The translations under genes were made by a program, and so were the position numbers. From assembly GCA_021399445.1 (NCBI GenBank), contig JAJTUQ010000001.1:6634001-6698000 (forward strand): DNA of 64,000 nucleotides. The letters are read 5' to 3'. The DNA is from Xylogone sp. PMI_703. Lineage: Eukaryota > Ascomycota > Leotiomycetes. Under the pieces are notes generated by a model. It did not search any database. It was given only the letters and a program-made list of their open reading frames with translations, and was not told the origin of the DNA. Shown here piece by piece: positions 1-11,286 of this stretch. Numbering within the stretch: position 1 is the stretch's first letter; the number at the start of each line of letters is the position of its first letter.

Positions 1-640
1 GCCTATCTGCAGAAAGATCCAGTCCACCAAGCTCTCATATTCTGGTGCCAGAGAGGTCGACTCGATAACCGACATACCTTCACCGAATTCGGCGGCCATA
101 TTGGGCATTACTCTTGAGATATGGTATTCTCTCTGCTCATGTGGCTGGGCCATGTAATTGAGGTCCTCGACACCGGTAATGCCACGGTAAATCTTAGGAA
201 GCGGCGTTCCTGCAAGGACGCTGATGACTAGTTTCCCTTTCAGAGCTTCCTGAACTCCCGGCTTGCTAAGCACCGAGTCAACCATGTAGGGCTTGAAGCC
301 CAACAGGACGATGTCAGCTTTTCGCATGGCGGCATCATTCCCTGCCGTGGTGACTTCCAAGTGCTTCTCATGATCAGAGAAGCGAGTTCGGAGCTTCTTT
401 GCTGAGCCTTCGCTAGACACGGTGGCTATAAATTTAGAAATCACGGGAGTTTGACCTTCTGCGATGGCTTTGCTATAGGATCGCAGCACGCCGGTCAAGA
501 TACTCCCGCCCATGTTTCCTATTTATAGTTTTAGCTTCGAGCCTCAATTTCTCGGGTCCAGAAAGGGAGTGATGGCACACACCACAGCCAATGATGGCCA
601 GTGTCTGGTCTTTTACCTGAGGTACGACGTGCCCTGCCAT
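1..640 (-). CDS. PRO3: Pyrroline-5-carboxylate reductase (5' part; runs off the left edge)
   Basis: Last step of proline synthesis: NAD(P)H-dependent reduction of pyrroline-5-carboxylate to proline, normally cytosolic. Exon 1 is 640-583 and exon 2 is 518-1, open to the window edge; the intron 582-519 runs GTGTGT...ATAG. Splicing joins the two halves of the Rossmann motif and gives IIGCGNMGGSIL near residues 14-25. Further family landmarks follow: ADIVLLGFKPYMVDSVL, VISVLAGTP and RVMPNMAAEFGEGMSVI, where the PN motif is typical of ProC enzymes. The start ATG at 640-638 is the first in frame. About 190 residues are visible of a usual 270-320, so the C-terminal dimerisation domain lies outside the window. 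The family call is seen in sequence; the role is established knowledge. Confidence 0.93.
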
Positions 641-2339
641 TTTTGGGTTGGACTAGAAGTGTAGGAACTGAGGAAGTGGCTAATTATCCTGTGGAGGTAT
701 AGTACAAATCCGCCGGTCAGGAATGGTATAGGCAAATGGTGCAGTAGTTAATAAAGAATAACGTAAGGTTGCTATTTCGCCAGATTCCTACGTTATGGTT
801 GTTGTGCGTACATTGAAGCCATCAAATGTGGAAGGTGGGCTAGCTTCAAAGCGGGCTCACCCAAGCGAACGGATCGACCTAAACTCTACAACACATGTAT
901 AAATTCGGAAGTGATTCCAACAACCTCAATACGGTGCATGTCAATTGCTATTCTTTGAGGAATATAACTACGAATCTCTTCTGATATATCCAAAAATAAT
1001 ATTCAGATTGCCAAGTCTCAGGATTTCCATAGGATTTCCATAGGAAGGAAGCCAGCAAACCATGCTCTAGAAACAAAGGAATGACACTGACTGCCCAAGA
1101 ATACCAAGGCATAGTGGCTTGAAAAGCCTCTTCGATAACAGCGAGTGCCAAGAGCACAAGACTGTACGTACAGTTGTCACCTTACGTTTGGAGCACAGCA
1201 TTAATCCACAGTACTCAGCACAACAGCAGGATTCTCGCTGCACAAAATAGACCTCGAGACTGCATGTGTGCGGCGAAATTGGGCTGTTCCATCCGCGTGG
1301 GATCGCACGCCGCACCACGTTGGAACTATCGCGAAAAGGGCATCGGCGCAAATCAACGCATACGGAGTCCGACGAGGACCAATAGCAACATGGGATTGAG
1401 ATGGCGCTAAGGGGGTCTCGACCGGCAGATCGGAACAGTAGAATTCCCGCGATGTTTCCAAACGGGCGCCAGCACAAAGGGCGCTTGCATCTCCGAAACC
1501 AGAGCATCCAGTCCCTATCGATCGATGACTTGCTTCTTCATGAGCCGCCCTGCACACTGCAGCTCTAGCGACGAAAACTTCTATCGGGGCTAACGCAGGT
1601 CCTGTTCTGGGCCAGCATGCCCGAAAAACAATGTTCCGATAGCACAGCTCGCACAGGTCCACGTATGAGCTGCCCCTTGCCAATAAGGCATAACGTATAA
1701 CTCCACCCTCGCCTGGGTCCATTGCCTGAAGGGTCGAGCACGACTGGCATGGGCCCAAATCTGCGATATCAATGCGGTAAAGACTGGTCTTAGCCTTATC
1801 TTGGGAGTCCAGAAGCATGAAAACCAAATTAAAGGCGCAGGTAATCCGGCTGTGCTGGCACCATGGCTCCATATGACGTGAAACTTGGGTACTGGTCGTA
1901 CAGTCGGAGAATCAGGGGGTTTTTAAGCTTCGAGAACTTTGAAACGCCCACGACCCTATCAGCAGCTTAATCCTTCCAGTAAGGGGCGCCAAACAATGCG
2001 ATTTGGGAGCTAGCTCTGTCAAAATGCCCTCTTTTGTATAGCCACGACACCGTGCCTTTGCCTCTTTTCGGGTTCCCTTCCGCCTCACTCGCCAGTTCCT
2101 TCACTCTTGGCATGTTGGGACGAAAAATGAGGTCTTATGGGGAAGCATATCGTCAGTGCGAAGGTTGCAGCAGGGCCATATTTTGCTTTGTTTCGCGGTA
2201 GTGATAAGTGATAGTTGCTGATATATAGCTTTCCGTGTTTCCCACCATGAAATTTTTTTGGACCTTTTCCCTTCACACGTTCCTTAACCCAGTCTTCACT
2301 TCTTCTTCCCTTCTTTAAACTCTCTTCATTTTTGCCACC
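641..2339. other. Gene-free interval between PRO3 and the GH76 gene
   Basis: About 1.7 kb holding the outward-facing promoters of the two flanking genes. A frame on the minus strand stays open for 223 codons (1872-1201), but its composition (Cys/Arg/Ala rich, no recognisable motif) and the absence of plausible introns or family resemblance make it unconvincing as a gene. A CT-rich stretch and a CACC-ATG context lie just before the GH76 start. Confidence 0.5.
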
Positions 2340-3539
2340 ATGAGGGCCGCGCTCCTTAGTTTCTATTCTATTTCCATATTCTCCTGTGTTTTCTATACTG
2401 CGCTTGCGCTCCCTACATCATCGCGAAGGGCAACTGCGGCGATTTCGGGGCAGGCAGCGCAGTATGCTGGCTGGTCCAGGGCTGCCATAGAGGAACTCCA
2501 AACCATGTACAACGAAACCACTGGGCTTTGGGACAATGATTGGTGGAACAGCGCCAATGTGATCACTATGCTAGCGGACACGCAGGAGCGCTTTCCAAGC
2601 TACGTCCAAGATATCACTGCTAAAGTCTTCCCGAATACCCTTGCCAAGGCCCCGCTCTTTGGATTTGCCAACTTCATAAATGGCTTTTATGATGATGAGC
2701 TATGGTGGGTACTGGCTTGGATCAAGGTCTACGATGTCACCAAGGAATCCGTGTACCTGGATACGGCAGCTGCTATATTCGAAGATGCAAAGGCTGCCTG
2801 GGGTACCACGCCATGCTCGGGTCTTTGGTAAGTAACATATATAAAACCAAATTTCAAACGAATTAGGATGATATTTAACTAACACGACAATAGGTGGGAC
2901 AAAGAGCATACCTCTGTGGCAGCGATCTCGAATTCTCTTTACTTGACAGCGGCTGCAAAGCTTGCGAATCGCAGACCCTCAACCCCTGCACCCTACTATT
3001 ACCTCAGTGAAGCCATAAGATCCTACAACTGGATTGTCAACTCCGGCCTCATCAACTCGGACAACGTCATCAATGATGGTCTTCACCTGGACACCTGCAA
3101 GAACAATGGCTTCCCAGTCTTCACTTACAACCAAGGCGCCCCGCTCGCCGGCATGGTCGAGCTGAGCTGGGCTACCGGTGATGCTAAATACAACGAACAA
3201 GCAAACACCATTGCCACGGCCGCAATCAGTAAGCTAACTGACTCGAGCGGCATTCTTCACGAGCCTTGTGAGCCAAATGCATGCGATGGAGACGAGGGAC
3301 AATTCAAAGGTGTTCTTGCACGGAACATCCAGTTCTTGTACAACCGCGGCGCCTCTCTTTCAGATGAAACGAAAACCCAATTCAAGGCTTTCTTACAAAC
3401 CAACGCGAATGCTATCTGGGCGAACAAGGGGCCTAACAATCAGTTTGGATTAGTCTGGAGTGGACCATACCAGACGGCAGATGTCCAAACCCAGAGTTCC
3501 GCCCTTGACTGCGTCATCGGTGCCGCTGCTGTCTCTTAA
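2340..3539 (+). CDS. Secreted glycoside hydrolase family 76 (endo-1,6-alpha-mannanase type)
   Basis: Two exons, 2340-2827 and 2894-3539, separated by a 66 bp GTAAGT...ATAG intron; the spliced protein is 377 aa. Residues 1-24 form a signal peptide ending ALALP. The GH76 fold is shown by YDDELWWVLAWIKVYD, with the paired catalytic aspartates at about 118-119, by the Trp-rich GLWDNDWWNSAN segment and by GQFKGVLARN near the C-terminus. GH76 enzymes cut or transglycosylate alpha-1,6-mannan; the yeast relatives DFG5/DCW1 help attach GPI proteins to the wall. This copy stops without a C-terminal hydrophobic GPI signal, so a secreted soluble enzyme is inferred rather than a DFG5-like anchored one. 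Substrate is not proven by sequence. Confidence 0.93.
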
Positions 3540-4098
3540 AAATTCCAGTGTGGTTTAAAAGATATATAGATCTGCTTTATTTTACAAGTTGGAGTTCGCG
3601 GGATTTGCTTACTGGATTTGCTATCCTATCTTATGAGGACGATTTTTATAGATACCCCCCGTTTAGAGCTGGTTCTTTTTTTGCTTCTATGTTTGCTAGA
3701 CAAATACCTATTGTTTCAAACTATTTACGTTACCGGGTGTGAATGATAAAAGTTCCAATCAACTGCCCCAAGTATTAAGGAATATATCCGGGTATCTATT
3801 AATTAGTCCTTGCTGTATGAGCACTGGAGCTTAGTGATGTGATATAGTGGACGGCATAAACCGCTCAGCTGTACCCCACTGGTCCCTAATTTATCCGGCA
3901 GTATTCTGGATAACATTCACTATCTGTCTCACCGCCTGCCTATTATGTTACAGCGTCCAACCACCCCACCAAAATTATCCTTGTCAACACTTCACGTTTT
4001 CACCTGTCGTGACGGAAAATTGCCCAATTCTCTTTACAATTCGCAGAATTGCTCTTGCTATTCGCATCTCTAGCCTCTTCAATCGCACCGTAGTCGCC
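3540..4098. other. GH76 to ADE13 intergenic region
   Basis: 560 bp that must hold the GH76 3' end and the ADE13 promoter. The second half is C/T rich just before the ADE13 start (CGTAGTCGCCATG). No additional gene is supported. Confidence 0.5.
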
Positions 4099-6629
4099 AT
4101 GTCGGACTTTGACACCTACAAGGTAAACGCCAATCCGTCTCTACCCATCACCTACTACGGCGGGGTCTACTAACTTCTATAAAAGACTCCCCTGGACTCC
4201 CGCTACAGCAGCGCGGAAATGAAGAAGCTGTTCAGTGCCAGATCCCGTCATTCTACTTGGCGCAAGCTCTGGTACTTTTTGGCGCAATCCCAGAAGGAAG
4301 TTGGCCTTGAGGGCATCAGCGATGAGGCATTGGCTCAGATGGCGGCGCATCTGACTGTGACGGATGAGGACTTCGCAGTAGCCGCGGCGGAAGAGAAGAT
4401 ACGGCGTCATGATGTGGTGAGTTTGCACATGGTTCAGAACTGTGTGAATAGCTGTCTAATTGAATATTTGGCTGACTGACTGAAATAAATAAATAGATGG
4501 CCCGTAAGTGGTGTTTCCGATATCTCAGCCCAGGGCCAAGCTCAAAACTCATGATATAAACACTTAATTTGCTTGCGAGAGAAGTATAACTGATAAATGA
4601 GACATTAGACGTCCATGCTTTTGCGCAGGTTGCACCTGCTGCGGCACCGATAATTCATCTTGGAGCTACTTCATGCTAGTGAGGAACGCCTACTCCCTTC
4701 TAGAAGTAACAGTCACTGACCATTTCACAGTGTTACCGTATGTGATATCTTGCACTCTTTCTTGCTTCAGGGATTTCGCCTGTGATGGATTCTCTTCAGC
4801 TGTTATATCTCCACTTTGTTTGCGAGTACTGACTGGTATGAATACAGGACAATGCTGAATTGATCCTCATGAGGTCAGGCTTTCTTTCAGTGACACCCTT
4901 TAAGAATTAAAATTCTGACTGGCGAATAGAGATGCAATGGATCTTCTTCTGCCCAAACTCGCGAAAGTTATCCATAATCTCTCTCAGTTCGCTCTTCAGA
5001 CTAAGGAGTAAGTTAACGACCAGGGCGGCAAACTGTCTCTGCACCCCCAAACCGTTTTCTAAGACCTTTCTTACGTGCAATGAGCATCATATTAATGTGT
5101 ACTCCTTGGCTACAGCATCCCTACACTGGGTTTCACCCACCTTCAACCCGCGCAACTCATCACTGTTGGTCGGCGTGCATCCCAGTGGGTTCAGGACCTG
5201 GTACGTTAGTCGGTATCATTTGTATATGCAGAGCCATTGTTGACTGAAAACTATGAAGATGATGGATCTCAAGAACATCACGATTCAGAGAAAGGATCTG
5301 CTTTTCCGCGGTGCAATGGGCACTACCGGTAGTAAGTGCACTACGTCCCTTCTCTAGAGCATTACCTAGTACGATTTAGATACAGTATATTCCTTGCTTC
5401 TACTATCTCGAGACTTCTTAGATCACTTGGTATTGCTTGCTGACCTTGAAATAACCGCCAATAGCTCAAGCTTCATTCTTAGAGGTATTCCAAGGTGATG
5501 GATCAAAGATTGACAAGCTCAATGATCTTCTCTGCCAGAAGGCTGGTTTCCCCCAAACCTACGACATCTCTGTCCAAACGTATTCTCGAAAAGTGGATCT
5601 TGACATTGCCAATGCGATCTGTGGACTCGGCTCGACTGCCATGCACATCACAAACGACATTCGGCACCTCGCCAACATGAAGGAGCTGGAGGAACCTTTT
5701 GAGAAGACACAAATAGGTATGTTATATGAAAATGAACTTCAAGCTCAAATTAAAAGCTTACACGATTTTTATGCTCGTCGGCTATGAGTTATAAGCGTAA
5801 CCCCATGAGGTCTGAGAGAATATGTTCACTCGGCCGTAAACTGCGTTCGTTGCCCGTCAACTTCGCCGACACGTACTCTGATCAGTGGTTTGAGAGGACG
5901 CTTGACGATAGTGTGAGTCTCTACTATAATGGTTACATTATGTTCCTCTAACATTACTCCAGGCCGTTCGCAGAATCGATATCCCTGAGATGATGCTTCT
6001 AGCAGATGCCATCTTAATTGGATTGGATAATGTCACCTCAGGACTTGTAAGTTGGATTTGAGTTTGCCCCTTCAATCCTGGGCACAGTGATACCCCCTCC
6101 TTTGATGACTGCCGCAACTAGATCTTAATGCTATAGAAGCCCTATTATGGATAAAGTATATTAGGGAATCACTGTACTAAAGATCTAAAAGGGGGCTGAG
6201 CACATGACCTATCACGTGCTTTCATGAGCCATAGCTAACATTTACAAGGTCATCTACCCACAGAAAATCCATGCTCACATCCTTGAAGAACTTCCATTCA
6301 TGGCCACCGAGAACATTATAATGAAAATAGTCGCCAAAGGCGGTTCTCGCCAGGAAGCTCACGAGCAAATCCGCGTGCTTTCTCACCAGTCAAGCGATGT
6401 AGTTAAGAAGCAGGGTGGTAAAAATGACCTAATTGAACGTATCAAGGCTACTGAATACTTCAAGCCCGTCTGGGACGATATTGATGGTATGCTTGATCCT
6501 AAGCTCTTCATTGGCCGCGCTGGTGAGATAGTGCGGAGATACTGTGGCAAGGGTGGACCAGTGGAGGAGAAGCTGGCACCATATATGGACTACATCACCA
6601 AGACCGGAACAGCGCAGTTGAATATTTGA
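4099..6629 (+). CDS. ADE13: Adenylosuccinate lyase, 13 exons
   Basis: Purine synthesis: cleaves SAICAR to AICAR and adenylosuccinate to AMP, releasing fumarate. Exons: 4099-4122, 4186-4416, 4497-4503, 4609-4678, 4731-4737, 4848-4873, 4930-5007, 5116-5200, 5259-5331, 5465-5716, 5773-5912, 5963-6046, 6249-6629; 485 aa, close to the 482 aa yeast enzyme. Landmarks are [17 protein letters not shown] at the start, [23 protein letters not shown] (general acid His), [14 protein letters not shown] and the lyase signature [14 protein letters not shown] near residue 285. Two exons are only 7 nt long. The intron before exon 11 (5717-5772) ends in AT, not AG, directly before the signature loop; no in-frame AG acceptor exists nearby, so the sequence is either a rare splice site, a lesion or a base error. 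Frame is otherwise intact throughout. Confidence 0.93.
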
Positions 6630-7427
6630 AGCTATTATCGATGTAGTTGTGTAGCTAAGCAAAGTTTGGCCGAAGGTTGATAATATGACCAGAATGACCG
6701 TCAATTTACGGGGCGCAGGTCAGAGCCATTTGGCGACTATGGCCATAGTTCAAGGAGCTATCAGATAAGAAGATATAGGTAAAAATGATAAACAGCATTC
6801 TGAATGATGCATTCTTTAGAGATAGGCTAGTAGATCCATATCATGATGCTCTTAGTGCGTGGATATCTACTTGAAACACCTATTGATATATGCATTGGTG
6901 ATGACAACAATCATATTTAAGAACATGCAGCACGGAAAGGCGGACCTCCATGCAACATTATTTACATTCGTCGCCTAAGCACATGAAGTACAATAACACT
7001 CTCCAGTTTACTTTTCCCTTTAGAAAACTGGGGCACTAGAAGGAGTAAAAAGCAATTGCAGAACTGGTGATTACAAAAACAGTTCGTGCCCTACGTTGTT
7101 GCTTCAACTGTATATACGTAGAAAGCTCTGGTTTTTATTGGCAGGGGGCTCTGTGAGATTAAGGCTGGCCGCTTTCAATATGCCTTCAATGATATTCTAC
7201 TGGGCTAGACGCTTAGTCGTAACTGACATTGAAACTAGATAAAAAGAAAGAATGCCTTCATGCTGTCATTCTCACTTCCTAGCCAAAGCAGATATGACTG
7301 AACGTAAACCACCTCAAATTCCCTCGCGACTGAAGACAAGCAATCTCGTTCCCTCAAGGTGGAGGAGTAAGATCTAAGCCTTCAACTGTGAGCTTGAATG
7401 AGTCATTTCTAAGGGATAAGTTAGCAT
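6630..7427. other. Convergent 3' region of ADE13 and the nitrilase
   Basis: About 800 bp between two converging genes, AT-rich with scattered TATA-like stretches; it should contain both polyadenylation regions. No coding sequence is supported. Confidence 0.5.
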
Positions 7428-8877
7428 CTAAGAACAGATATCGGAATTTCCGGTATAATTGTACCTTGAATAACTCCCCGCAACATCAAGATCCAGTCTG
7501 CCCCTGATACAGTCATCAAAATCCATATCAACCACGAGTAGGCCATTCCTATCCTCCCAGAGTGGCCCGGCCTTGACTTCTCCAAGCGGAGAAATGATGC
7601 TAGATCCTCCTTTTGTTACGAATTCCGACGTATTAGCAGCTCCATTTGTGGCACTTGAGTGTTTCGTTGTTGAACTGCCGTCTTTACTGCCTGGCAGTGC
7701 GATTTCATTACCATCATCTGTGGTGACTGATTTTCTTCTGGATGGAAGGATCTTTGGGGGTCCATTACTTTGATGATGGTTGTTATCGTCTTCTTCAATG
7801 GCGGCGATGGAATGAGTAGATCCATCTTCCTGATGCTTTGAATACCTTGAGATATCTGGCAGAGCAACTTCATTTCCGTCCTCTATGATAATTGACCTCC
7901 TTCTCGAGCCTTGGTTGGATAGAGGCTGATGTCGTTCGGGGCTAGTCAACTTCGGGGACTCAGAAGAACGAAGGATATTATCCCCAGATACACTACTGCT
8001 CTGTGTTGGTTTGCTCTCTTTAGAATACTTACTTATCCACTGCGGGAGGTCATCTTTTGTCATGCATTGGTTCGCGCTCAGCACTACACACCGGCCTTCA
8101 GAAGCTACGGTTCTCATAAGCGGAAGCCAGGTATCCCTCCCATCAGCAGTTGGGGCAAGATACAGATTGACATTCTGACTGTATAGAGACTGACGAAGCA
8201 AAGGCATGTAGTTCTCCCAGCAGATAGCGGCAGCCATGGTCAGCTTCACTCCACGAATCGTAGTTGTCACGGCACGTAATGAAGACGGCTGTCCTTGGCC
8301 CCAGATGAGCCGTTCAGTCCCTGTCTACTCGTAATGTTTAGCTCTAAGAGTCCAATCTGTCACATAGTAAATAATCAGTGTGAGTCAAAAATAATATACG
8401 AACCGGCATCACCTTCCTCCTTTTCCCGATCACCCCCAGTTTAGGACAGACATACACCACCGCGCAATACAACGTCCCAGCGCATCTCTCTACCAGTCCC
8501 GTGACTATAAAAACACCCGTCTCCTTCGCAATCCTCTCCAATTCCTCTCTGGTCCCATCTCCTCGAATCCCATTGGCGCCTACCTCTAACTCTTTCCGCA
8601 CCCACTTCAAACCGGCACCATCGGGTGTGTCGCCGAGATCAACAGCATCATTGAAGTAATGCAGGAATTGTTCTCTTCCAAATTCCTCCCTAGCACCTAC
8701 TGCAGCTCCGAACGTTGCTGTCCGGGGATACCCTCCAAAGTAAGCTTCTGGGAAGAGGACCAGATCGACAGATTGCCTTGCTGCTCGCTGGACCGTCTGC
8801 TCGAGGGCAGCTAGGGTAGCAGCTGTTGTGGATAGGGTGTGCGATTGCGCAACCGCAAGACGGAGAACAGATGGCAT
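7428..8877 (-). CDS. Nitrilase/cyanide-hydratase family carbon-nitrogen hydrolase with an internal disordered insert
   Basis: Hydrolyses a nitrile or similar C-N bond; exact substrate unknown. Exons 8877-8404 and 8324-7428, 456 aa, longer than the usual 320-360 aa. The catalytic triad is visible: Glu44 in [11 protein letters not shown], Lys155 in [12 protein letters not shown] (the motif is completed across the intron) and Cys193 in [11 protein letters not shown]. The conserved core resumes late with [17 protein letters not shown] and ends [21 protein letters not shown]. Between [12 protein letters not shown] and that block lies a Ser/Asp/Asn-rich segment of roughly 130-150 residues holding two copies of a SRRxS...DGNE(V/I)ALP unit about 50 residues apart; each copy contains an RRxS sequence, the kinase PKA type. 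The frame is open through the insert, so it is likely translated. Confidence 0.9.
7690..7910 (-). repeat. Two-copy repeat inside the nitrilase insert
   Basis: Copy A (about 7855-7910) encodes [19 protein letters not shown] and copy B (about 7690-7745) encodes [19 protein letters not shown] on the minus strand. They agree at SRR, S, DGNE and ALP, with conservative changes between. Divergence at the DNA level suggests an old duplication retained by selection on the peptide (inference). Confidence 0.8.
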
Positions 8878-10050
8878 TGTTTTTCTTTTTCTTTTGAGAA
8901 TTTAAATGTATAGAGGATTTTAGGTGGAGTGAGTAGGATAGGATAAAATAATTTTTGGGGGAAGGAGAATGAGATATCTCCAATTGGTAGTGTCTGGTCT
9001 AGATCATCTAATCATATGGCGTCTGTCAAATCCCGGGCTGGGCAGTAAGCAGTGGCCTGTGCTTCATTCCCCGCATTGCCCCTCCATCCGAAAGCGGAAA
9101 GCCGGAGAGCGGAGAGCGCGTGGAGCGGATGAGGTCTGGGGTGAATACAGCTTGGCGTTGTTAGGTAGAATACACTAACTAAACCAGGTTTGACATATAG
9201 AATTATGCATTGAATACAATAACTATCTTTAAGATAGAGAATTATATATTAAATAATTTATTCACCGTTTAAGCAGGGGATAGGCTAGCATATTTGAACA
9301 CAAGAACAGTACCTTGAAGTTTCTTTTCTAAACATCAACCTTGGCACAAATAAAGACATAGCTAGTCGTATTGCAATTCTCCAGAAGGCCTTCTATCAAT
9401 CAGTTTGGATAATGATCTAACATACCTTGAAGATTCTCACGTAACAGGATCCAGCACGCTAGGATTAAGCTCGAGGGGCCATTTGAAGAGTTGCCGCCAG
9501 GAACTTATACTGATTGAACTGAAATCAGCATAGTCTTGCAAACCTGGTCCATAAACGGGTTGGTCTTCCTTACTTCTATACTCACCCTCATCCAGTCTCT
9601 TTATAAACAAGACTGACAAGGACAAGTGGCGCAAGAAGCCAAATAGCGACTAGGTGGAGGAGTATAAGACGTCCCGGAATGAGCTCTCGTAGAGCGTGTC
9701 ATTCTCTGCTCCCTGCGGCTCCATTATGACGTCTCCGCAGCCTTCAGTTGAATCCCAAGAAGCAACCAACTCCGAGACTGAACAGCCGAGAAAACTCATG
9801 AGCTCTGCTTCTGCGCAGAAGTGGCATTATCCATGATGACGCAATGTTAACTATCCAAAAGGCATCGGTACCACAGAATCCCCCCTCGCTTCTCTCTCGG
9901 CTTTTAAATCCAAAAAGAATACAAAAGACATAAAAGACATAAAAGAAACAAGAATAAAAATAAAGAAAGCAAAGTAAAAAACAGCAAAACCTTAGCCCTC
10001 TCGTAGCGGGCACGAGAGGACTTGGATAAAACCGGGCGGGCCGATTTTTA

Positions 10051-10165
10051 GGTCACCTCAGAGCTGTGGACCTGCGAATGTATTCAATGCTGGGACGCGG
10101 GAGGGCGTCCCCTCTCACGCCTCACCATTGAACATTTCGCACCCGCTGTCCAGCTGAGGTGACTT
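10051..10165. repeat. Long imperfect inverted repeat (foldback element or cruciform)
   Basis: GTCACCTCAG at 10052-10061 is perfectly complementary to CTGAGGTGAC at 10154-10163; TTCAATG at 10083-10089 pairs with CATTGAA at 10126-10132; a central GGGACGC (10092-10098) pairs with GCGTCCC (10105-10111). The whole 115 bp segment can fold on itself with mismatches. It could be a small foldback MITE or a regulatory palindrome. Confidence 0.65.
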
Positions 10166-11253
10166 AGTTTGCTGTTCTGTTAAATAGGACTATATAGTTC
10201 GGTTCGGTCTGGAAAGAGGAAGGTACGTGACGTCTGTTGGGTGTGTGAGGTGAGCAGAGAGCAAGGTGCAACTTGTACTTCGCATACGGTATCCCAGAAG
10301 AAACTTAAATGAATGGTATTCTTCTGATATACCCAAGTATAGGAACAATGGAAGCGATGGCGATATCAATATTCTGCCGACTTATGATATTTACTGACAT
10401 TCAAGTTGACAAGTCTGCTGACATACCTAGAAAACCACTGGTTTCACTGGCTGGACGTTTCGGCTACCTGTTCCCAATGTATTGATCCCTCACCAAATGG
10501 TCATTCTGAACGGCGGCTCACACAGAGAGTAACTTTGATGAATGGAATTACCTTCATCAATGGCCTCTATTACAGCCTTTGCAGACGTTTTTTTTCACTT
10601 GCAATCATGGAGAGAAAACAGGAAGTGCATTGTAGCAATACAATGTAAGCCGTTGCAAAAGCCCAAGATGACAGCCAAAATATTAAGTGAGGAATTGAGG
10701 GACAATGAGAAGAGATAGCGAGACACTAGAAAGCATTCGAAGAGTATAAATATATTCTCACGGTAATATTAGCAACATCCCCATACACTGCTGAACATCA
10801 TAGCAGAGGGGAAGAGGTTGAGGTATCAAATCAGGGCAGCTAACCTTCTCTCGGAGCTGAATCCTAGTATCATCGAGGGTCTCGAAAGCTTAGGTGCTCA
10901 TTACAATGAACCAATTATTTCGATATGCAACTAATCATGCATACGATTCCGGTGCGACTCCTGAGGTGGACTAGAGACACCAAGGGCCAAAAAGCGGACA
11001 AGAAATGTGGACATACCAAAGTCAGTTCACAGTCATATCGTTCTGTATTGCGTGAAATTTCAGAGATGCTGAACCCCCTTTTAAGTTGGACCGGATCAAG
11101 CTGCTCCAATAGAGGGTTTATGATGTGCGGAGTGAAGTGATGCATTCTACAAGAGCTAATATCAGCTACAAAGTATTGGTGATCTGGTATATCACCCTCG
11201 AGCTTACACCGCTTCCAGCGGGTGGCTCAAGGCCGGGTGATTGTAGCTGGAGC

Positions 11254-11286
11254 GCATGCCCGCCCCGGGGAGCGGGGCGGCAATGC
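11254..11286. repeat. GC-rich hairpin
   Basis: Arms GCATGCC-CGCCCC and GGGGCG-GC-A-ATGC flank a short purine loop, with single-base bulges. It lies in gene-free DNA; no downstream coding region suggests a function. Confidence 0.55.

Noticed and set aside
1201..1872. Minus-strand frame open for 223 codons upstream of the GH76 gene
   Set aside because: Unusual composition (many Cys, Arg, Ala), no recognisable motif, overlaps other open frames of similar quality; best seen as chance in a GC-richer patch.
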